DNA from: Streptomyces sp. NBRC 110028
GTDB taxonomy: Bacteria; Actinomycetota; Actinomycetes; Streptomycetales; Streptomycetaceae
NCBI RefSeq assembly: GCF_001417735.1
Contig: NZ_BBUZ01000034.1
Location: 62,001 to 126,000, forward strand
Reading direction: 5' to 3'
DNA length: 64,000 bases
Shown here piece by piece: positions 1 to 8,917 of the stretch; positions within the stretch are counted from its first letter, which is position 1; each line of letters starts with the position of its first letter. The notes beneath the pieces are model-generated. The model was given only the letters and a program-made list of their open reading frames with translations, was not told where the DNA came from and ran no database searches. The translations under genes were made by a program, and so were the position numbers.

Positions 1-310
1 TCTCACGCCGGGCGGCCTCGGCCCGTTTTCGTCCGTCGTTGTCCGGTTCATGGCCTCCACCCGGTCGAGCCGTCCCCTCTGCATTGTCTCGTTCCTGTCT
101 CACTCGTCCTTGAGTGGAACGAACGGCGAGTTCCCGTCGTCTGTCTGGGGGAGCGACCCCGTCCAACCGGGGGCAGGCCGACAGGCGGACCTCTGTCCGG
201 ACATGGGATCATGAAGGACCGACCGGACCGCATCGGCGAAGCAGCGTCGCTCGCCGTTCCCGTTCACTTTCGGAGCCTGACGCTCCGGCTGCCCGAGGAG
301 ACCTCCGCCC
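1..310. other. Upstream region without a supported gene
   Basis: No open frame here has the codon-position GC pattern of a real gene; the short frames overlap each other on both strands. It carries the upstream region of the SGNH hydrolase, whose likely ribosome binding site is the GAGGAG at about 295-300. No convincing terminator or promoter hexamer could be assigned. Confidence 0.5.
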
Positions 311-1633
311 ATGAGCGTGCCCCCTATGCCCAGACGCACGGCCTATGCCGTGTTCGCTGCGCTGGCGGCTGTGGTGGTCCTCGTCTCGACCGCGATATTC
401 GTCGGGGTCGGCGGCCGGGACCGGAACGTGAACGAGGCCGCGCAGGGCACCCGCAATTCGGCGGCCCCCGCTTCGTCGGGGTCCTGGGTGGGTACCTGGT
501 CGGCGTCGGCCGCCGCGGCCGAACCGAACACGCTCCGCGGCCTGTCCGGCATGTCGATACGGAACGTCATCCACACCAGCATCGGCGGCACCGGCGCCCG
601 CATCCAGCTCTCCAACCTGTACAGCGCGCGCCCGCTGACGATCACGCATGCCTCGCTGGCGCTGGCGGCCGCCCCCAGCAACCCGACGGCCGCGACCGGC
701 ACCATGCGCCGGCTCACCTTCGACAACCGCCCCTGGGTGACCATCCCGCCCGGCCAGGCCACCACCAGCGACCCGGTGCGCATGAACATCCCGGCCGCCG
801 CCGACCTGCTGATCACCACCTACGCCCCGCAGGCGTCGGGCTCGGTGACGTACCACCCGCACGCCCGCCAGACCTCGTACCTGGCGCGCGGCGACCGTAC
901 GGAGGACACGGCGGGCGCCGCGTACACCGAACAGAGCCCGTTCTGGCGCTACCTGAGCGCCGTGGACGTGTGGTCCAAGGAGGCGCAGGGCTCGGTCGCG
1001 GTGCTCGGCGACTCGATCACCGACGGCATCACCTCCACCGCCGGGGCCAACCGCCGGTGGACCGACTTCCTCGCCGAGCGGCTGCGCACCGAGCCGGGAG
1101 CGCCCCGCCTCGGCGTGCTCAACCAGGGCATCAGCGGGAACCGGGTGCTGAGCGACGGCACCCAGTTTCCGCCGAACAACCCCAGCGGGCTGTCCCGCTT
1201 CACCCGGGACGTGCTCGACCGCACGAACGTCAAGGCCGTGATCATCGAGCTGGGCGTCAACGACATCCTGCGCATCCCCCACCAGACCGACCCGAACAAG
1301 ATCGTGGACGGGCTGCGGCGGATGACCGAGCAGGCGCACGCCCGGGGCCTGCGGGTCATAGGGGCCACCCTGTCGCCGTTCTACGGCCACCGCGGCTACA
1401 CCCCGCTGCTGGACTCGGTGCGCGAGCGGGTCAACGCCCAGATCCGGGCCGGGAAGGTCTACGACGAGGTCGTGGACTTCGACAAGGCGCTGCGCGACCC
1501 GGCCAGCCCGCTGCGGCTGCGGCCGTCGTACGACTCGGGCGACCATCTGCACCCGAGCGACGAGGGCTACCGGGCGATGGCGCGGGCGCTCCCCCTCGAC
1601 TACCTGCGGGGGAGCGCGGCCGCCGAGCTGTGA
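311..1633 (+). CDS. Secreted or membrane-anchored SGNH/GDSL-family hydrolase
   Basis: 440 aa. The N-terminus has a hydrophobic segment at about residues 10-33, a signal peptide or signal anchor, so the enzyme acts outside the membrane. The catalytic half carries the SGNH blocks: GDS with the nucleophile S235 (context VAVLGDSITDG), a GxND block (ELGVNDI), and a C-terminal D411-x-x-H414 supplying the other triad residues. A roughly 200-residue beta-rich region separates the signal from the catalytic domain, as in many actinobacterial secreted esterases. The family hydrolyses acyl or acetyl esters; the substrate cannot be read from the sequence. ATG 311 follows GAGGAG by about ten bases. The gene stands alone, with a miniature transposable element just downstream. 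Confidence 0.9.
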   Translation: MSVPPMPRRTAYAVFAALAAVVVLVSTAIFVGVGGRDRNVNEAAQGTRNSAAPASSGSWVGTWSASAAAAEPNTLRGLSGMSIRNVIHTSIGGTGARIQLSNLYSARPLTITHASLALAAAPSNPTAATGTMRRLTFDNRPWVTIPPGQATTSDPVRMNIPAAADLLITTYAPQASGSVTYHPHARQTSYLARGDRTEDTAGAAYTEQSPFWRYLSAVDVWSKEAQGSVAVLGDSITDGITSTAGANRRWTDFLAERLRTEPGAPRLGVLNQGISGNRVLSDGTQFPPNNPSGLSRFTRDVLDRTNVKAVIIELGVNDILRIPHQTDPNKIVDGLRRMTEQAHARGLRVIGATLSPFYGHRGYTPLLDSVRERVNAQIRAGKVYDEVVDFDKALRDPASPLRLRPSYDSGDHLHPSDEGYRAMARALPLDYLRGSAAAEL

Positions 1634-1652
1634 GAGGCCGACGCGGGGCGCG

Positions 1653-1819
1653 CTAGTGCCGCGTCAGTCAGGGTTTGCCCGGTAGCGAGGCGTCCTGGTG
1701 CGGTCAGATGCAAGGCGCCGGATCGGCCTCGTAGTGGGCCTACTCGGCTGATTCGGCAACGCCGCAGATGGCCGTGCCAGGGCGGCGAGCGGGGCGAACC
1801 TTGGCTGACGCGGCACTAG
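1653..1819. mobile_element. 167-bp MITE-like element, copy 1
   Basis: Both ends carry an inverted repeat beginning CTAGTGCCGCGTCAG and closing CTGACGCGGCACTAG. The whole element is an imperfect palindrome centred near the GTAGTGGGCCTAC segment, so a transcript would fold into one long hairpin. CTAG lies on both outer edges (1653-1656 and 1816-1819), consistent with a 4-bp target duplication. A second copy with five mismatches lies at 39290-39456. There is no coding capacity. The right CTAG contains, on the minus strand, the TAG stop of the neighbouring DUF1707 gene. Confidence 0.85.
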
Positions 1820-2616
1820 TGCCCCCAGTCGTGCCTGCGGGCCCGGCGCTCGGCCCGCCCGTCCTCCAGCTCCGCACGGCGCTCACGGCGCGCGGCGCGC
1901 AGTCCCTCCCTGCGCGCCTCCTTCTCCCGGCGGCGCTCCGCCTTGAGCCGCTTGTGCTCCTCCTTGCGGAGCTTGCGCTGGACGTTGACCCCGCCGAAGA
2001 TCGCCAGGCCCGTGATGGTCACCCGGGGGCCGGCGGGGTCGCCGTCGGCCGACCCCCGGTGGTCGAAGCCGCCCATGATGCCGATGCCGCTGACGTGCGT
2101 CTCCAGGTCCGGCGGCACGATGACCTCTATCCCGCCCATCAGCGCGAAGCAGCGGACCACGATCTCGTGGCCCTCGAAGCGGGCCTCCCGCAGATCGATC
2201 TCGCCGCCGCCCATGAGGGCGAAGGCGGTGAAGGCGCGGGGCGCGGTCCAGGTGCCCTTGCGCTGGAAGCCGCCCATGATCGCGAGGGCCATCCTCGATG
2301 TCGGGGCGCCGCCGACCCGCCCGGCCCAGCCGTCCCGGCCGGCGGGAGCCGTGGCGACGCCCGGGGACGGCGGCGCGGGAGCGGCCGCCGCGCCGGGCAC
2401 CGGCAGGTCCCGGATCAGCGGCTCCAGCTGGGCGTGGGTGCGTGCCGTGTAGGCCGCGTCCAGCCGCTCCTCGAACTCCTCCATGTCCAGGCGGCCTTCG
2501 GCGACGGCGTCCCGCAGCACCTCGGCGATGCGCTCGCGTTCGGCGTCGGAGGCACGCATCTGGGACCCGCCCGGAAGGTCGGGGACCGCTCCCTGCGGAA
2601 ATCCCTCAATTGTCAT
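1816..2616 (-). CDS. DUF1707 protein with LiaF-like C-terminal domain
   Basis: 266 aa. Residues about 20-72 form the DUF1707 domain, a short SHOCT-like helical module beginning MRASDAERERIAEVLRDAV. A Pro/Ala linker follows, then repeated GGI-type strands (FALMGGGEIDL, FALMGGIEVIV, LAIFGGVNV) typical of the LiaF/DUF2154 beta domain. The last 50 residues are very Arg/Glu/Lys rich and probably helical. No transmembrane segment is evident. The function is unknown; family members sit near membrane-stress and transport genes. It is the last gene of the leftward ABC operon, 9 bp after the ATPase. Its stop codon lies inside the CTAG at the edge of the miniature element. An internal ATG at the start of DUF1707 is an alternative start. 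Confidence 0.85.
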   Translation of the reverse strand: MTIEGFPQGAVPDLPGGSQMRASDAERERIAEVLRDAVAEGRLDMEEFEERLDAAYTARTHAQLEPLIRDLPVPGAAAAPAPPSPGVATAPAGRDGWAGRVGGAPTSRMALAIMGGFQRKGTWTAPRAFTAFALMGGGEIDLREARFEGHEIVVRCFALMGGIEVIVPPDLETHVSGIGIMGGFDHRGSADGDPAGPRVTITGLAIFGGVNVQRKLRKEEHKRLKAERRREKEARREGLRAARRERRAELEDGRAERRARRHDWGH

Positions 2617-2625
2617 ACCGACAGA

Positions 2626-3669
2626 CTAATGCGGACCGACTGGCCTGACCGTCCCTCGCGCCCCCTCGACACCCGGGTCCGTTTCGGGGTTTTCCCCGGG
2701 ATTCCCCTCGGGGTCCTCCCCGGGGAAGAGCATGCGGGCGATGACGTCCTCGATCTCCGGCTCCCGCACCGACAGATCCACCAGCGGATATCGGTCGGCC
2801 ACCGCCGCGACCAGCGGTGCCGCGCTGGCGGCGGCCGGGAACGCCAGCCACTGCCGAGGCCCCTCGACCCGCACGGTCCGCGCGCCGGGGATGTCGACCG
2901 GCGGCAGCTCCCGCTCCAGGTCCACCACCAGGGTGCGTTCGCTCCCGCCCACCGCGTGCAGCCCGCCCAGCCCGCCGTCGTACACCAGACGGCCATGGTC
3001 GATGACCATCACCCGCTTGCACAGCTGTTCGATGTCGGTCAGGTCGTGGGTGGTCAGCAGCACGGTGGTGCCGTGCTCCGCGTTCACCTCGCGCAGGAAG
3101 GCCCGCACCTTCGCCTTGCTGACCACGTCCAGCCCGATCGTCGGCTCGTCCAGATACAGCACCTCGGGGTCGTGCAGCAGGGCGGCCGCGATGTCGCCGC
3201 GCATCCGCTGGCCCAGCGAGAGCTGACGGACCGGCACGTCCAGCAGGTCACCGAGGTCCAGCAGTTCGACACAGCGGTCCAGGTTCGCCCGGTGGCGTTC
3301 GTCGGGAATCCGGTACATCCGTCGCACCAGCGCGTACGAATCCCGCAGCGGCAGGTCCCACCACAGGGTGGTGCGCTGCCCGAACACCACCCCGATACGG
3401 CGCGCGAGCCGCGTGCGCTCCCGTGACGGGTCGATCCCCGCGACCCGCAGCCGGCCGCCGCTGGGCACCAGGATCCCGGTCAGCATCTTGATCGTGGTGG
3501 ACTTCCCGGCACCGTTCGGGCCGATGTAGCCGACCATCTCACCGCGCGGCACCCGGAAGCTGATGCCGTCCACCGCGCGCACCTCGCGCCGCTCCCGGCG
3601 CAGTAGTCCGGCCCGGCGCCGCACCTCGAACACCTTCTCGACACCGTCGAGTTCGATCACGTCGTCCAT
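2626..3669 (-). CDS. ABC transporter ATP-binding protein
   Basis: 347 aa nucleotide-binding subunit. Walker A is GPNGAGKST at residues 50-58, the signature is LSLGQRMRGD and Walker B is VLYLDEPTIGLD, followed by the switch-His region TTHDL. About 80 extra residues follow the ATPase core, ending in a Glu/Pro/Gly-rich tail. The two preceding genes encode ABC-2-like (DUF990) permeases, so the three form a complete exporter of unknown substrate. The ATG at 3669 lies 6 bp after the stop of the permease gene, indicating one transcript from near 5314. The closest family analogues are multidrug or polysaccharide exporters, but nothing here fixes the cargo. Confidence 0.93.
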   Translation of the reverse strand: MDDVIELDGVEKVFEVRRRAGLLRRERREVRAVDGISFRVPRGEMVGYIGPNGAGKSTTIKMLTGILVPSGGRLRVAGIDPSRERTRLARRIGVVFGQRTTLWWDLPLRDSYALVRRMYRIPDERHRANLDRCVELLDLGDLLDVPVRQLSLGQRMRGDIAAALLHDPEVLYLDEPTIGLDVVSKAKVRAFLREVNAEHGTTVLLTTHDLTDIEQLCKRVMVIDHGRLVYDGGLGGLHAVGGSERTLVVDLERELPPVDIPGARTVRVEGPRQWLAFPAAASAAPLVAAVADRYPLVDLSVREPEIEDVIARMLFPGEDPEGNPGENPETDPGVEGARGTVRPVGPH

Positions 3670-3675
3670 GGCTCC

Positions 3676-4521
3676 TCAGCTCCCCGTGCTCTGATACGCC
3701 CGCAGCCCCGCCCGCCAGGCCAGCCCCGCGACCGCCGCACAGCCCAACGCGACCAGCGGCGCCGCGAAGCCGATCCAGCCCGGCAGCCCCAGCGGGTTCG
3801 GGCGGCCCAGGACGTACAGCCCGGGCAGCCAGTTGACGAAGGCCAGCGGGATGAGATAGGTGACGCCGCGCAGCAGCTCCTCGGCGAAGATCGTCGGCGG
3901 GTACTGGAGCATCGTCGTCCCGCCGTACGTGAACGAGTTCTGCACCTCGGAGGCGTCCTTCGCCCAGAACTGGAAGGCCCCGCCCAGCACGAACACCGCC
4001 CCGAAGATCACCGCCCCGCTCAGCAGCATCAGCGGCACCAGCAGCACCCGGCCGGCCGTCCAGTCGATGTCCAGCCGGGTCAGCGACCAGCCGAACAGCA
4101 ACGCCCCCTGACCGATCCGGCCCAGCCGGCGCAGCGCGAAGCGGTCGGCGGCGACCTGGGCGAGGATCGGCACCGGACGCACCAGCAGCGTGTCCAGCGT
4201 GCCGTCGCGGATGCGCCGCCCGACCCGCTCCATGCTGCCGAGCGTCAGATCGGCCAGCCCGAAGGCGGTACCGGACGTGCCGTACAGGAAGGCGACCTCG
4301 GCGAGGGTGAAGCCGCCCAGCGTGTCGATGTGCGAGAACATCAGCGCGATCGCCACGAAGTCCAGCGCGTTCACCGCGAAGTTCCCGAACGCCATGATCA
4401 GGAACGAGGTGCGGTACGCCATCGTGGAGCGCACCCACATGCCGACGATCAGCACATAGGCGCGCAGCCCCTGACCCACCCGCGCCCCGAACGCCTCTTC
4501 ACCCGCCCCCGGCTCAGCCAC
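3676..4521 (-). CDS. ABC-2-like permease (DUF990 type), second subunit
   Basis: 281 aa from GTG 4521. The frame is open further upstream, but that part is Arg/Trp/Gly shadow sequence. The GTG gives an 8-bp overlap with the preceding permease (stop at 4514-4516) and leaves a protein of family length. The sequence starts with a short polar stretch, then about six hydrophobic segments, with the diagnostic cytoplasmic region GSMERVGRRIRDGTLDTLLVRP after the second or third helix. It is paired with the upstream permease and the ATPase downstream as a heterodimeric exporter pore in the cytoplasmic membrane. Substrate unknown. Confidence 0.87.
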   Translation of the reverse strand: MAEPGAGEEAFGARVGQGLRAYVLIVGMWVRSTMAYRTSFLIMAFGNFAVNALDFVAIALMFSHIDTLGGFTLAEVAFLYGTSGTAFGLADLTLGSMERVGRRIRDGTLDTLLVRPVPILAQVAADRFALRRLGRIGQGALLFGWSLTRLDIDWTAGRVLLVPLMLLSGAVIFGAVFVLGGAFQFWAKDASEVQNSFTYGGTTMLQYPPTIFAEELLRGVTYLIPLAFVNWLPGLYVLGRPNPLGLPGWIGFAAPLVALGCAAVAGLAWRAGLRAYQSTGS

Positions 4522-5314
4522 CCTGGACCACCACCTTCCGGGTCGCGACCGACTGCAGCGCCCGCCCGGCCGCGAACAGCACCACCGCCCACCCCGCCTG
4601 GAAGGCCAGCGCCCCCGCCACCGCGGCCCCCCGGTGGTGCCCCAGGAAGACATCCGCGGGCACCTGGAGCATCGCCGCCCACGGCAGCGCCCGGGCGACC
4701 TCGCCGAGCTGCCCGGGGAACACGTTCAGCGGCAGCACCATCCCGGAGAAGAACATGCACAGCAGCCCGCTCATCAGGCTCAGCCCCGACCCGTCCAGCA
4801 GCCAGAACGCGGCCAGCGCGACCAGATAGCGCACCGCGAACCCCACACACACCGCGAGCACCACCGACAGCAGAAAACACAGCCAGGTCAACACCGAGCC
4901 CGGCAGGGTGAGTTCAAAAGCCAGTGCCCCGCACGCCATGGGCACGATGCCGCGCCCCAGCAGCTGGAACGCCGCCCGGCCGAGGTCCGAGGCCAGCCAC
5001 CACAACTGGAGGTCGACCGGCCGGTAGAGGTCGACGGCGATGTCACCCGACCGGATCCGCTCCTGCAGCTCATCCTGGAAGCCGCCGCCGAACAGCGCAA
5101 CGGTCGCCAGCAGCGCCTGGCCCAGCCAGACGAACGTGAGCGCCTGGGAGAGGTCGTACCCGCCGAGATGCGGACGTATCTCCCATAGCGCGCGGTACGT
5201 GTACGCCACGATGAAGCCGAAAACGGTGTTGGTGAACACCCCGGCCACGGTGGCCACCCGGTACGTCGCGTAGCGTTTGAAGCCGCTCAGCGCGACGGCC
5301 GCGTAGAGCCGCAT
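4514..5314 (-). CDS. ABC-2-like permease (DUF990 type), first subunit
   Basis: 266 aa and about six membrane helices. Its cytoplasmic motif (LQERIRSGDIAVDLYRPVD) is the counterpart of the one in the next gene, as usual for the two subunits of this exporter class. ATG 5314 opens the leftward operon permease, permease, ATPase, DUF1707, each joined by overlap or a gap under 10 bp. Its promoter must lie in the 270-bp divergent region shared with the penicillin-binding protein gene. Substrate unknown. Confidence 0.9.
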   Translation of the reverse strand: MRLYAAVALSGFKRYATYRVATVAGVFTNTVFGFIVAYTYRALWEIRPHLGGYDLSQALTFVWLGQALLATVALFGGGFQDELQERIRSGDIAVDLYRPVDLQLWWLASDLGRAAFQLLGRGIVPMACGALAFELTLPGSVLTWLCFLLSVVLAVCVGFAVRYLVALAAFWLLDGSGLSLMSGLLCMFFSGMVLPLNVFPGQLGEVARALPWAAMLQVPADVFLGHHRGAAVAGALAFQAGWAVVLFAAGRALQSVATRKVVVQGG

Positions 5315-5584
5315 CAGCCCCTTTCCCCCTCCCCCGTCCGCACGGCGCCAAAGCTTGGAAGCCTAGTCCGCGGGAAGGCGACACAGCCAGGTGTTTTTCA
5401 CCGGATGGTGTGAGGGGAATCACTCATCCGGCCGGTTACAGACCAGTCACGGATGCGTGCCACGCCCCTGGCCCGGAACGGATGATGCGACAGTGTTTTA
5501 TGGGGCGTACGACGCGAATCGCCCGACCGTGCACGATTCCGCCGCGGCGCAACCCTCGACGGCGGCCGAGGAGTCTCAGGAGAC
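5315..5584. promoter_or_regulatory. Divergent promoter region with inverted repeat
   Basis: This 270-bp gap separates the leftward ABC operon from the rightward penicillin-binding protein gene and must hold both promoters. An inverted repeat CCGGATG (5401-5407) and CATCCGG (5425-5431) with a 17-nt spacer is a possible regulator site. The AGGAG at 5578-5582 is the ribosome binding site for the 5585 start. No hexamers are convincing enough to call. Confidence 0.45.
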
Positions 5585-7876
5585 ATGAGCGACGAGCCCC
5601 AACTGATCCACGGCGGCGCGGCCGGTGTGGGCGACCCGAGCAGCCGCAACGGCTCCGGCAGCGGCGGCACCGCGGGCAGAAAGGGCCGCCCCCGGCGCAC
5701 CGGCTGGCGCCGGCTGCTTCCCACCTGGCGGATGACGGTCGGCGGATCGCTGCTGTTCCTCCTGCTCGTCGCGGGCGGCCTGGTCACCGGCTATCTGCTC
5801 GTCGACATCCCCGCGGCCAACAAGGCGGCCATCGCCCAGAGCAATGTCTTCCTGTACTCCAACGGCTCCCCGCTCGCCCGCGAGGGCAAGGTCAACCGGG
5901 AGAACGTACAGCTCAGCCAGGTGCCCAAGCGGACCCAGCACGCGGTGCTCGCCGCCGAGGACCGGGACTTCTACTCCGAGTCCGCGATCAACCCCGAGGC
6001 GATGGTCCGGGCCGCCTGGAACACCGCAACCGGCAAGGGCAAGCAGTCCGGCTCGACGATCACCCAGCAGTACGTGAAGAACTACTACCTGGACCAGGAA
6101 CAGACGGTCACCCGCAAGGCCAAGGAGTTCTTCATCGCGATCAAGCTGGATCGCGAGGTGAGCAAGGGCAAGATCCTCGAGGGCTACCTCAACACCAGCT
6201 ACTTCGGCCGCAACGCCTACGGCATCCAGGCCGCCGCCCAGGCCTACTACGGCAAGAACATCGACGAGCTGAACACCGCCCAGAGCGCCTACCTGGCCAC
6301 CCTGCTCAACGCCCCCAGCGCGTACGACATCATCGCCCACCCGCAGAACAAGCCGCGGGCCGAGGCCCGCTGGAACTACGTCCTCGACGGCATGGTCAAG
6401 AAGCACTGGCTCAGCCGCGCCGAGCGCGGCAAGATGACCTTCCCCGAGCCCACCGAGGCCAAGGCCCCCTCCGGCATGTCCGGCCAGCGCGGCTACCTCG
6501 TCGAAGCGGTCGAGGACTACCTGACCAGCAACGGCATCATCGACGAGCAGACCCTGGCCCGGGGCGGCTACCGGATCACCACCACGATCGACAAGAACAA
6601 GCAGGACGCCTTCGCGGAGGCCGTCCACGACCGGCTGATGAGCAAGCTCGACGACGACCGCAAGGTCGACCGCTACGTGCGGGCGGGCGGCGCCTCGATC
6701 GACCCCAAGACCGGGAGGGTCGTCGCCCTCTACGGCGGCATCGACTACACCAAGCAGTTCGTCAACAACGCGACCCGCCGTGACTACCAAGTGGGATCCA
6801 CTTTCAAGCCATTCGTCTTCACCTCGGCGGTGGCCAACGGGGCCACCACCCAGGACGGCCAGACGATCACCCCGGACACCCTCTACAACGGCGACAACAA
6901 GCGCGAGGTGATCGGACCGGACGGCCCCACCGGCTACGCGCCCGCCAACGAGGACGACGTCGACTACGGCGACATCGACGTCACCACGGCCACCGACAAC
7001 TCGGTGAACTCGGTGTACGCGCAGATGGCCGAGGACGTCGGCCCCGCCGAGGTCCAGCGGACCGCCATCGACCTGGGCCTCCCCAGGGACACCCCCGACC
7101 TGCACGCCTCCCCCTCCATCGCGCTCGGCCCCGCCACCGCCAGCGTGCTGGACATGACCGAGGCCTACGCGACCCTCGCCAACCACGGGCGGCACGGGCA
7201 GTACAGCCTGGTCGCCCAGGTCACCAAGGACGGCGCCCAGGTCAACCTGCCGGACCGGGAGGAGCGCCAGGCCATCCCCCGGACCGCCGCGGACACCACC
7301 ACCTCGATACTGCAGAGCGTCGTCGACGGCGGCACCGGCACCGCCGCGCAGGGCGCCGAGCGCCCGGCCGCCGGCAAGACCGGCACCGCCGAGGAGGACA
7401 AGGCGGCCTGGTTCGCGGGCTACACCCCCGACCTGGCGACCGTCGTGGCCGTCATGGGCCAGGACTCGAACACCGGCGTCCAGAAGCCGCTGTACGGGGC
7501 CACCGGACTGGACCGGATCAACGGCGGCGGCTACCCCGCCGAGATCTGGGCGGACTACGTCTCCGGGGCACTGGACGGAAAGCCCCCGGCCGACTTCGAC
7601 CTCAAGCTGGAGGACGGCGCCGACGCCCCCGATCTGCCGACGACCCCCACCGAGGCCGCGACCTCCGCCCCGTCGAGCCCCACCACGGCGCCCAGCACGG
7701 AGCCGACGGCCCCCAGCCGGCCCCCCACGTTCCCGACGTTCGACCCGCCGACCGAGCCCAGCACCGAGCCCCCGCCGAGCCCGTCCACGGACTTCCCGAC
7801 CGACCCGCCGACCGACGGCGGCCCCGGCGGACCCGGCGACCCGGGCGGGGACATCGGAGGCCCGGACGGCGGCTGA
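5585..7876 (+). CDS. Class A penicillin-binding protein (transglycosylase/transpeptidase)
   Basis: 763 aa bifunctional peptidoglycan synthase. A short cytoplasmic tail precedes one membrane helix (about residues 52-75). The GT51 glycosyltransferase domain has E125 in AAEDRDFY and the downstream GSTITQQYVKN motif. The transpeptidase domain carries S405-T-F-K408 (acylated Ser), S473-V-N475 and K598-T-G600. The last 110 residues are a Pro/Thr/Ser tail ending in Gly/Asp-rich sequence, likely wall-spanning and dispensable. The start is set by AGGAG three bases upstream of ATG 5585. It is monocistronic, ending at a strong hairpin. Streptomyces carry several paralogues, so a specific gene symbol is not justified. 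Confidence 0.96.
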   Translation: MSDEPQLIHGGAAGVGDPSSRNGSGSGGTAGRKGRPRRTGWRRLLPTWRMTVGGSLLFLLLVAGGLVTGYLLVDIPAANKAAIAQSNVFLYSNGSPLAREGKVNRENVQLSQVPKRTQHAVLAAEDRDFYSESAINPEAMVRAAWNTATGKGKQSGSTITQQYVKNYYLDQEQTVTRKAKEFFIAIKLDREVSKGKILEGYLNTSYFGRNAYGIQAAAQAYYGKNIDELNTAQSAYLATLLNAPSAYDIIAHPQNKPRAEARWNYVLDGMVKKHWLSRAERGKMTFPEPTEAKAPSGMSGQRGYLVEAVEDYLTSNGIIDEQTLARGGYRITTTIDKNKQDAFAEAVHDRLMSKLDDDRKVDRYVRAGGASIDPKTGRVVALYGGIDYTKQFVNNATRRDYQVGSTFKPFVFTSAVANGATTQDGQTITPDTLYNGDNKREVIGPDGPTGYAPANEDDVDYGDIDVTTATDNSVNSVYAQMAEDVGPAEVQRTAIDLGLPRDTPDLHASPSIALGPATASVLDMTEAYATLANHGRHGQYSLVAQVTKDGAQVNLPDREERQAIPRTAADTTTSILQSVVDGGTGTAAQGAERPAAGKTGTAEEDKAAWFAGYTPDLATVVAVMGQDSNTGVQKPLYGATGLDRINGGGYPAEIWADYVSGALDGKPPADFDLKLEDGADAPDLPTTPTEAATSAPSSPTTAPSTEPTAPSRPPTFPTFDPPTEPSTEPPPSPSTDFPTDPPTDGGPGGPGDPGGDIGGPDGG

Positions 7877-7903
7877 ACCCGGCGCCCGCGCCCGGCGGAC
7901 ACG

Positions 7904-7941
7904 GCAGAGGGTGGTGACGGAGACCCGTCACCACCCTCTGC
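7904..7941. terminator. Bidirectional hairpin terminator
   Basis: A perfect 17-bp stem (7904-7920 with 7925-7941) and 4-nt loop lie between the rightward PBP gene and the leftward GroES-like gene, so it can end both transcripts. There is no strong T run, as is usual in Streptomyces. Confidence 0.8.
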
Positions 7942-7974
7942 ACACTCCTCGCGCTCCTCGCGCTCTTCACATCG

Positions 7975-8322
7975 CTACAGGTACAACCCCGTCGAATCCT
8001 CCGCGCCCTCCAGGCGCTCGGCGGCGACGGCGTGCAGATCGCGCTCGCGCATCAGCACATAGGCAACCCCGCGGACCTCCACCTCGGCCCGGTCCTCCGG
8101 GTCATAGAGCACCCGGTCACCCGGCTCCACGGTCCGCACGTTCTGCCCGACCGCGACCACCTCGGCCCAGCCCAGCCGCTTGCCGACCGCCGCGGTCGCG
8201 GGGATGACGATACCGCCGGTGGACCGGCGCTCACCCTCCGGAATGTCGGTACGGACCAGCACACGGTCGTGCAGCATCCGGATGGGCAGCTTGTCATGGG
8301 ACGTGTTCGCACTCACGGTCAT
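7975..8322 (-). CDS. GroES (Cpn10)-family protein
   Basis: 115 aa. The core LPIRMLHDRVLVR, a mobile-loop-like region ERRSTGGIVIPATA, and VVAVGQNVRTVEPGDRVLYDPED are Cpn10 hallmarks. It is slightly longer than canonical GroES (about 100 aa), with a polar N-terminal extension and a C-terminal tail. There is no groEL partner nearby, so it is a solitary paralogue rather than the main co-chaperonin. It may cap a chaperonin encoded elsewhere or act independently. Downstream is the shared terminator at 7904-7941. Confidence 0.9.
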   Translation of the reverse strand: MTVSANTSHDKLPIRMLHDRVLVRTDIPEGERRSTGGIVIPATAAVGKRLGWAEVVAVGQNVRTVEPGDRVLYDPEDRAEVEVRGVAYVLMRERDLHAVAAERLEGAEDSTGLYL

Positions 8323-8397
8323 GACCGTACCCGCCCGAACGGCGTATCGGTGCCACAGGGCGGCCAGGAACCTCCTACACCCTTACGTACCCGCGCA

Positions 8398-8751
8398 CTA
8401 CCTCCGGCGCTTGCAGCCCTTGCCCTTGCCGCCACCGCCACCGCCGCGCGACGACATGGCCAGCAGCCCGACGACCCCCACCACGACGAGCGCGACCGGC
8501 ACGATCCGCTCCATCCGCGGCGCCCCCTCCTCGGTGACCAGTTGGCCGCGCACATTGGTGACCACCCGGTTCGCGGACACATACGCCCGCCCCGCCGTCC
8601 GGTCCACGGCCGACGCCGCCTTCGCCTTCGCGTCACCCATGATCGTCTTCGGGTGCACCCGCACCCCGATCTCGTCGAGCGTCACGGCGAGATCCTGCCG
8701 CCGCCGGGCGATGTCCGCCTCGATCTGCGCAGGGGTCCTGGCATCCGACAC
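8398..8751 (-). CDS. DUF3618 family membrane protein
   Basis: 117 aa from a GTG start. The N-terminus (TPAQIEADIARRRQDLAVTLDEIG) is the DUF3618 signature, a helical region predicted to be cytoplasmic. One membrane helix follows (about residues 83-101), then a Gly-rich and Lys/Arg-rich tail. The family is common in actinobacteria and its role is unknown. It is divergent from bcp with a 166-bp gap. Confidence 0.88.
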   Translation of the reverse strand: MSDARTPAQIEADIARRRQDLAVTLDEIGVRVHPKTIMGDAKAKAASAVDRTAGRAYVSANRVVTNVRGQLVTEEGAPRMERIVPVALVVVGVVGLLAMSSRGGGGGGKGKGCKRRR

Positions 8752-8917
8752 CGCGCTGCCTCCGTCGCTCTCGATCAGTCTCGATGATTCGTCATGGACA
8801 GTCTGTCAGCTCGTTCCCGCTCCCGCCCCGTGGCACCCCCGGCGAGGACGCTGGCTAATGTCGTCATGTAACGCCTGCCGTTACGGAAACACCCCACGCC
8901 ACGAGGAGTACCCGACC
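8752..8917. promoter_or_regulatory. Divergent DUF3618/bcp promoter region
   Basis: The gap contains a small inverted repeat, GTAACG (8868-8873) and CGTTAC (8879-8884) with a 5-nt loop, just upstream of the bcp ribosome binding site GAGGAG (8903-8908). A TAATGT at about 8856-8861 could be a -10 element. This is suggestive only. Confidence 0.35.

Noticed and set aside
209..1552. A 447-codon frame opposite the SGNH hydrolase
   Set aside because: Arg/Gly/Val-rich shadow with no motif; the opposite strand has an intact signal and catalytic blocks.
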